Source: Funneliformis mosseae (lineage: Eukaryota; Glomeromycota; Glomeromycetes; Glomerales; Glomeraceae). From it: DNA of 38,374 bases. Position 1 is the first letter of the stretch, and each line of letters starts with the position of its first letter. The DNA is taken from contig CAJVPP010000255.1 in NCBI GenBank assembly GCA_910592005.1, forward strand, positions 1 to 38,374. Direction: 5' to 3'. Below are positions 32,556-38,374 of the stretch, piece by piece. Position numbers and translations under genes: made by a program. The notes below the pieces were generated by a model. The model saw only the letters and a list, made by a program, of their open reading frames with translations, made no database searches and had not been told where the DNA came from.

Positions 32556-34218
32556 ATGTCTACTGATACAAACGAGCTTGAAAGATTTAGGGAAAAATGG
32601 AAAGCTGAAATTTCGAGGCTAAATAAGAAAGATGCTCAATCCAAAACAATATCTAACGTGAGCGTATCCAACACTTTAGTTGATGCCAAAAAGGTTCAAC
32701 CTTTGGAGGATATCACTGAAATTGGAACGTCGAGTACGGTTGAATCAACAAAACCTGTTCCTGATCCAAAAGCCCCAAAGCATAAAGCCTTGGAGATTTA
32801 TGTAAAAGCCGTTACGAATGAAAGAGAAGGAAATTTAAACGAAGGTTGTTCGGAATTTACAAATTTAGATTTTTTTTTTTCCTTTTAAAAAAAAAATAGT
32901 AGTTTATAATTATGCTCATTCTCATAACGGTCTTTTATTGTTTGGAAGCTCTTATAAATTATCGTCAAGCCTTGAAACTCGATCCTACTGTAGAGAATTC
33001 TTACAAGAAGCAACTCTATAGTGTAGTTAATGATAAAAAAACAGAATCATCCAATTTTTTTGTCAAACATTTAGAAGAGCTTCCACAATTTCCTCACGTT
33101 TTCATTGGGGAAGATTATGAAATAGGACGATTTGGTACTAAATCTTCTGCACCAAAATCAAAAGAAGATAATAATATTTCTAATTTAATAACCAGTTTTC
33201 GAAATTTGCAACTTGATTTGTTACCATTGAATCCTAATAAAAGAATTGATATTGCCAAACTTCCTAATGAATTAATAGTTTGCATCCTTCACCAGTTAAT
33301 AGCTAGAGGAGATGTGACTTCACTTGAGAGGTTTGCGTTAGCATGTAAGAAATTCTTTCTTTTATCTAGAGAAGTTTCATTATGGCGTTACTTATGCGAG
33401 AAGGCGTATCGAAATAATTATTTGTCACTTGATGCTTCCAATTCTTTATTGGAAGAGTACGTTAAATTATATTATCATAGTGATTGGAGAAAGATGTATA
33501 TTGAAAGGTAAATAAGTAAAATATAATTATTATTTATTTTCATAACATTTTTATTAATTTATTTCTCGTCAGACCACGTATACGATTGGATGGTATTTAC
33601 ATAGCTATATGCAATTATTTAAGGTAGGAAAATAAAATTTTTCGTATTTCTTGGATTCATCTAATTTTAATTAGATTCTTTTTAAATTGATTAGACCTGG
33701 ATCTTCAGAAAATGCATGGAATCGACCCATTCATCTTGTTACCTATTATCGATATATTCGTTTTTATTCCGATGGTTCATGTATTGCTTTGATGACGACA
33801 AATGAACCCATAAATGTAGTAAAAAATTTTGGACCCAATTGCAAGTCCAAAAATTTTATGAAGGGTAAATGGGAATTAAGCGATGACCATATATTAATGA
33901 TTCGAGCGAAAGATTATGGCTTACCCAAGTTTACTTTTTATTCGACTTTTGATTTAAAGTCAACACATCGAGGAAGACATAATAAGCTTACGTGGATCGG
34001 TAAGAAATAATATGAATTTAATGAGGCAAAAAAAAATTTTTTTTTTATTTTTATTAATTATTTATAATTTCATAGAATATTATGATATAAATAATTTTAC
34101 TGATGAAAGAACTGATATATCACTAAATAACGAAAAACATTATTTGTTTAGTAAAGTAAGTGTTTCTCATTTGATAATTTCCTCTTTTTTTTTTTTTTTT
34201 TATGTTATTTATAATCAA

Positions 34219-34250
<32 letters not shown>

Positions 34251-34285
34251 TTTATTAGGTAAAAAGTTATGTTGTGTCGTGGTAA
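32556..34285 (+). CDS. F-box protein, FBXO9/Pof7/Hrt3-like (6 exons, 436 aa)
   Basis: Exons 32556-32844, 32949-33507, 33573-33623, 33695-33999, 34076-34155 and 34259-34285; the last encodes only eight residues (VKSYVVSW). The first ATG of the frame is at 32556. Residues ~80-116 form a TPR-like helix pair (KALEIYVKAVTNEREGNLNE|ALINYRQALKLDP). The F-box is at ~199-245 (IAKLPNELIVCILHQL...FALACKKFFLLSRE..LWRYLC). The second half follows the FBXO9 family: GIYIAICNYLRPG, LVTYYRYIRFYSDG, FMKGKWEL and a C-terminal RV(K/R)SY-type end. The family serves as a substrate receptor of SCF ubiquitin ligases; human FBXO9 acts on Tel2/Tti1. Substrate here unknown. Confidence 0.9.
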
Positions 34286-34725
34286 TATACAAAATTTATT
34301 TATAATTTTAGCATTACAATATATTATTGTTTTTTCCAAGTCAGTTTTCCTAGCAAAATTATAAATTTTGATTATGTTTCAAAATTCAACTTTACAAGCG
34401 TATATATTTATTATATATTTTTTTACTATTTCGTGTCCGCAATTGTATATTATTAAATTAAATTTTACACGGGTGTCTAAGTGTGGAAATATACGAAATA
34501 TACGTGATATTTAACGCCTAAATTAAAACCTATCAGGTAATAACAGCCTAAGCTGAATCCTATTTTGGAGAGTGAGCACTATTGATATCTTTGTCAAGAT
34601 TTGTTTTGCATTAGGGACATTGGACCCACCTAGTTTTTTATGTATATAACCACCGTATCCACAAGTTTTGCTTTGTGTATTCTTCTGTACAAATTACTAC
34701 TTGATCAGAAACTGTCAACGCGAAA
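34286..34725. other. Intergenic region after the F-box gene
   Basis: A/T-rich 3' flank grading into somewhat more G+C-rich sequence from about 34540. No gene recognised. A possible relic frame that continues beyond the next MITE is described in the findings. Confidence 0.5.
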
Positions 34726-34950
34726 ATGTGACCCAGGGACGATGATTTTATGATGTGATAAAACATAAATTATTTAACCAAATTATGTGATATTATAATT
34801 TTACTTTTTTAATAAAATTTCTATATATTTGTTTGCCTTAACCGCCATTAAAATGTGATAACTTGTATTTTACTGCGGATTATGCGTTTGGTTTCGAATT
34901 ATGTGATTTTATGTGTGAAATGCAAAATTATCACCGTCCCTGATGTGACC
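34726..34950. mobile_element. hAT-like MITE (209 bp) with perfect 8-bp target duplication
   Basis: The element runs 34734-34942. Left end CAGGGACGATGATTTTATGA; right end on the reverse strand CAGGGACGGTGATAATTTTG. ATGTGACC occurs directly on both sides (34726-34733 and 34943-34950). An 8-bp duplication with CAGGGAC termini is characteristic of the hAT superfamily. No transposase inside, so it needs one in trans. The perfect duplication suggests a fairly young insertion. Confidence 0.85.
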
Positions 34951-35337
34951 CTATACACGTCTTGGAACCAATGCGTCGTTGCCCGCGTCTATGAGACCGA
35001 AATTCTGGTAATAATACTATATGATAATTTTCGACATGCCAAGACAACTCCCATGAAATATAACCAAGATGAAATTTATTGCATTGTTTTATTTTTTCTA
35101 ATCTTCGGAATTTTATTATCAGTATTAATTGAAAACTTCTATAGTTTCTGGCGCTTTGGGGGTGTAAGAGGTGCTAACGTTTGGGCTTTATTTTAATTTT
35201 GCAGTGTATAAAAAATAAGAATTTTGCAAATATGTATTTAAATTTGTTATTAAATTGAATGCTACATGAAATATAATGCATATAATAAATCAATACAATA
35301 GAAAAAAAAAACGAAAAGGATAGCACGTGTTTTTATT
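34951..35337. other. Spacer with a possible gene relic, then A/T-rich DNA
   Basis: 34951-35195 is more G+C-rich and open in one frame. It encodes a hydrophobic stretch (IVLFFLIFGILLSVLIENF) and stops at 35194-35196. It lacks a convincing start and I recognise no family. After it comes A/T-rich sequence with an A10 run near 35302. Confidence 0.4.
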
Positions 35338-36883
35338 TTAACCGCGTGCTCTCTTGTTTGAATATTCAAAGGGTTCTAAATGTGGAGGGTATGGATAGTA
35401 AACAAAATTATTTCGGATCTCATCATCATTAGCCAATTCCGGAAATTCTTCACAGAACTCTTCATGTGACCTAAAAGTCTTTCTTTTTCTAGTTTTTTTC
35501 AATTTTCTCTCCTATATCTTCCTTAATTGCTTTAAACCTTGACGTCAATTCACTTGCAGCACTCAAATTTGGATTTGAATCTCTGGTAATTACGAGAAGA
35601 AAATACAGGCCCGAAGAAAGCGTCAAAGTTTTCTTGATGAATCAAAATACAATCATTAGGAAGATATTCCAATTCCTCACTGAAATGCTGAGTTGTAATA
35701 AAGATTGTATTTGCTCAAAAAATCTGCAAGATGTGTATATTGCTCTGCCTCATTTTGCAATTTTTCTTTCATCTCTCTGCTCTTTACTTTGGTATCGTTC
35801 CTGATTTTTTCGGCCTTTTTTTTTCATTTTTTCAGAAATATTCGAATTTTTCTCATGTTGTTCTTTGATTGTTTTCAAATCAAGAGATTTTTTTCTCTTT
35901 CTGCATTGAATAGCAATAAGAATGGGCTCAGGGTTATTCACTAAAAAAAAACATCTGCAAAGGATGCTGAATAGCCATTGATCGTCATGTAACCCGGCTC
36001 TAACTTAGCAGCTTTTCCCCCTTTTGCAGAAAGATCCAAGCATGGAAATTGATGCTTTAATTTATAAATTTTAACAGGTTCGAAATTGATCAACAGGTTC
36101 AGTGTAAATATCGTTACCCTGTGCACCACGAAAGAAATTCTTAAGTTTTAATAATTTGTTCTTGTTCATCACATCGATCATAGTAATGTGTGATGATATA
36201 AAATCCGCAATAAAATTTTCCAATTCTCCCATGACCAATCTGAATAGGTAAATATGTTATGTTTAGATTTCTGTAAAAATTCTATTAGCATAAATATACA
36301 TAAAGAAGTATGGTATATCAATTAGAACTTTATCTTTTCCTTCCAATTTCCTTAATATCAAGTGCCTATCACGCTCCAAATGTTCCAAATTTTCAGTGGA
36401 GTCACCATCTTGTAGTTCATCAGAAATATCTGATTCGATTACCATAATATTTCTGTAAATAAGCTCGTATACGAGCATTTTATGATCTTTAGCATAAGTT
36501 TTAATTTTATATGCCCTATTAATATCGTTTGCGACATTGGCGTAGATTGTTGATGGGATTAGGATCCTTTTTTCGAAAAATTCCTTAATATTTATAAAAT
36601 TTTGCCCGAAAAGTTCTGTAAAAAGAAACTCCAAAGCACGTGAAAGACCACCTGTATCAAGAAGTAACTGGTGTATCCAAATTTGTGGTACCCACACATT
36701 ATCAGAAACATTGTAACTTGTTGCAAATTCTCTCATGATATCAAGGCGTGACTCCAAGGACAGCAGTGGAAGGTCAATAAGTTCACAAGAATACATTGTA
36801 GGTTCCATTGCTCGTATCGCATCCTGTGGCGCTGTACCTGAGAGTAGAGTCTGTACAAATATGTGACGCCCAAGTTCATACAT
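35338..36883 (-). pseudogene. Crinkler-type (CRN) protein fragment with frameshifts, N-terminal part missing
   Basis: On the minus strand 36883-36263 is open and reads ELGRHIFVQTLLSGTAPQDA, a LLLDTGGLSRALEFLF block and further text. It matches the middle of the P-loop NTPase part of Crinkler proteins that I recall from Rhizophagus. The P-loop itself and the N-terminal domain are absent. Downstream there are two in-frame stops (near 36262 and 36256), a frameshift near 36090 and another in a T9 run at 35943-35951. Past these, AKLEPGYMTINGYSASFADVF and PILIAIQC resemble the PD-(D/E)xK nuclease-like end, then a SEELEYLPNDCILIHQENF and FFGPVFSS stretch. The final frame ends in TAA at 35338. Several breaks and no start make this a decayed copy. 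Confidence 0.7.
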
Positions 36884-37224
36884 TAACTGCTTAAATAATT
36901 TAAACTATCATGAAACAATTTTATAAAAAAAATTATGATAAAGTTATATTTGTATTTTTATCAGATTTTTCTTATTAATATATATACTAGTATTCAATTT
37001 TAAAATTTTTTTAATAATTATTTATATTTATTAAATAAATATCTTATAGAAAATTTTCATTCTTATTTACGTTATCATACTTTAGAAATTCCATTAACAA
37101 CATTAGAAAACTTTATTAAGATGCAATTTTTATTGATAAAGTTAAAATAATATTTTTAGAACTAATTTTATTAATATACATAATTATTCTTATACTAAAA
37201 AGATTGACTTTTTAGCTAAGTGAA
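36884..37224. other. A/T-rich DNA upstream of the Crinkler relic
   Basis: No open frame or repeat end recognised. The missing N-terminal half of the Crinkler gene is not visible here. Confidence 0.55.
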
Positions 37225-37399
37225 TACAGTCAACTCTTATTATAACAAATTCTATGTCCTAGATCTCAACTTCATTATAAGGCTATAGTGAAGATTTTAA
37301 GAAATTTGATTGGCCAATTCGCTATAATAAAGTAATTTTATTATATTTTTTCAAAAAATTCATTATATCAAAAGTTTGCTATATCAAGAGTTGACTGTA
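37225..37399. mobile_element. pogo/Tigger-like MITE, copy 3 (171 bp, best preserved)
   Basis: The element spans 37227-37397 with TA on both sides. Left end CAGTCAACTCTTATTATAAC; right end on the reverse strand CAGTCAACTCTTGATATAGC. It is the same length as the copy at 1473 and aligns with it throughout, including the inner CTCAACTTCATTATAAGGCT segment. It keeps the canonical CAGTCAACTC at both ends, so it is probably the youngest copy. Confidence 0.85.
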
Positions 37400-38203
37400 G
37401 TAATATTTTTATTAAATTTTTCTGAAATTTGAAAAAATAGTAGACATGTTGAAATTAAATATGATATAAAAAAAATGTGTTTTTAAAATTATTTTATTAA
37501 AGGATTTGTATTTGATATTCTTTCTTTAGGTTATCATTTAAAATTATAATCACATAACAATAAATTTTGTGATTAATGGAATTGTAATAATAATTTAACA
37601 AATGATGAATTTGTTTTAAACTATTATTATATATATTATATTCAATATTTTGTAATTGCAGAATGCAAATATTATTATTATCTTAAATTTCTTTTTAAAA
37701 TAATTGTAAAACTTTCACAATTATATAATAAATGATTAAATTTTAATATTGAAGAAGATGATAATATGAAATATGAATTATAATTAAATGATATTGAATT
37801 AAATGAAATTAAAGAAATACAAAATAATATAATGCTTGATACTTTATTACAACAAGCATTTTCAGGTAAATTTTATTTTAAGAAATTAAAATAATTTAAT
37901 AATTTTTATATTTAATAGAATTTAATTAAATAACTATACAGTTTACTTATAATCAAAAATAATAGTTGATATTATATAGATATAAAATTCTTTATTAATA
38001 AATTATTATTGATTTAATAAAATAAAATTGCTTTAAAAAATAAAATTTTTATTTTTTTTTTCTTATTATATAAAAATTGATAATTTTGATTCAATCCATA
38101 TTATGAAATATAAAAAAAATTTTTTTGTGACAAAAGGTTTACTATTAATAAACATAGTAAATTATATGATCTGTAATATAATTTTAATAACTTACCTCCT
38201 ATA
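37400..38203. other. A/T-rich DNA with a coding-like relic
   Basis: Between 37748 and 37866 one frame reads through Glu/Asp/Asn/Leu-rich codons with a single stop and ends TTTTCAG|GTAAAT, like an exon and donor. I recognise no family. The rest is A/T-rich with no feature seen. Confidence 0.4.
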
Positions 38204-38374
38204 TACAATAGCGATCATAAGTATCTAACCGCTCAAAATCGTCCAAAATTATTATATAATTACCTCTTAAATTTTTCAAAAATATAATGTAATACAATAC
38301 ATAATCATCTATAAATTTATAAGTGTCAATAATACAAAAAAAAATTTAGATAATCATTAAACTTTTGCTTGAAA
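38204..38374. mobile_element. End of a second Tc1-like element (runs out of the window)
   Basis: After TA at 38204-38205 the sequence reads CAATAGCGATCATAAGTATC and then TAACCGCTC. This matches, with a few transitions, the terminal repeat at 181-209 read inwards. The remaining bases are A/T-rich with no open frame. The rest lies outside the window. Confidence 0.65.

Noticed and set aside
34855..35196. Continuous 113-codon gene
   Set aside because: Its first third lies inside the hAT-like MITE; as written it is a chance fusion.
1..38374. tRNA or rRNA genes
   Set aside because: I looked for B-box-like GTTCRANNC sequences and cloverleaf arms and found none outside coding or relic DNA.

Overview
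The window looks like nuclear DNA of an early-diverging fungus, most probably an arbuscular mycorrhizal fungus (Glomeromycotina, Rhizophagus type). The reasons are the very high A+T content, many short introns, compact genes of ordinary fungal families, a decayed Crinkler-type gene and many small DNA-transposon derivatives. The organism is an inference; no marker gene is present.

Layout. Positions 1-5500 hold no gene. They contain the 3' end of a Tc1-like transposon, a ~0.9 kb quasi-periodic array of ~19-bp palindromes, several MITE-like elements and a diverged repeat pair. Positions 7022-34285 are a gene-dense island of ten protein-coding genes: a Nif1/Dsf2-like Sel1-repeat protein (+), a Mak32-like PfkB protein (+), AIM41/YqeY (+), the mitochondrial/peroxisomal fission dynamin DNM1 (+, 12 exons), an Sds3/SUDS3-like Rpd3L-Sin3 subunit (-, 10 exons), the nucleolar RNA-binding protein Nop12 (+), the polyadenylation factor Fip1 (-, 17 exons), the CRL4 adaptor Cdt2 (+, single exon), the LIM-RhoGAP Lrg1 (-, 11 exons) and an FBXO9/Pof7-like F-box protein (+, 6 exons). 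Positions 34300-38374 are again repeat-rich: a hAT-like MITE with a perfect 8-bp target duplication, a frameshifted Crinkler-type pseudogene, another pogo-like MITE, and the end of a second Tc1-like element.

The genes are mostly unrelated housekeeping functions and do not form a cluster. Three pairs are divergent and share upstream DNA (Sds3/Nop12, Fip1/Cdt2, Lrg1/F-box). Two pairs converge (DNM1/Sds3, Nop12/Fip1). Exon models were built by hand from reading frame, splice signals and remembered family conservation; each sums to an intact reading frame.

The most interesting signals are in the splicing. Two introns carry textbook U12-type (minor spliceosome) signals: one AT-AC intron in the Sds3-like gene, which also hosts a MITE, and one GT-AG intron in DNM1. 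Three further introns need GC donors, and DNM1 has a 10-nt microexon. The ~25-bp palindromic array at 365-1248 is the most unusual non-coding structure. Three copies of one 171/172-bp pogo-like MITE lie in the flanking repeat zones and none in the gene island.
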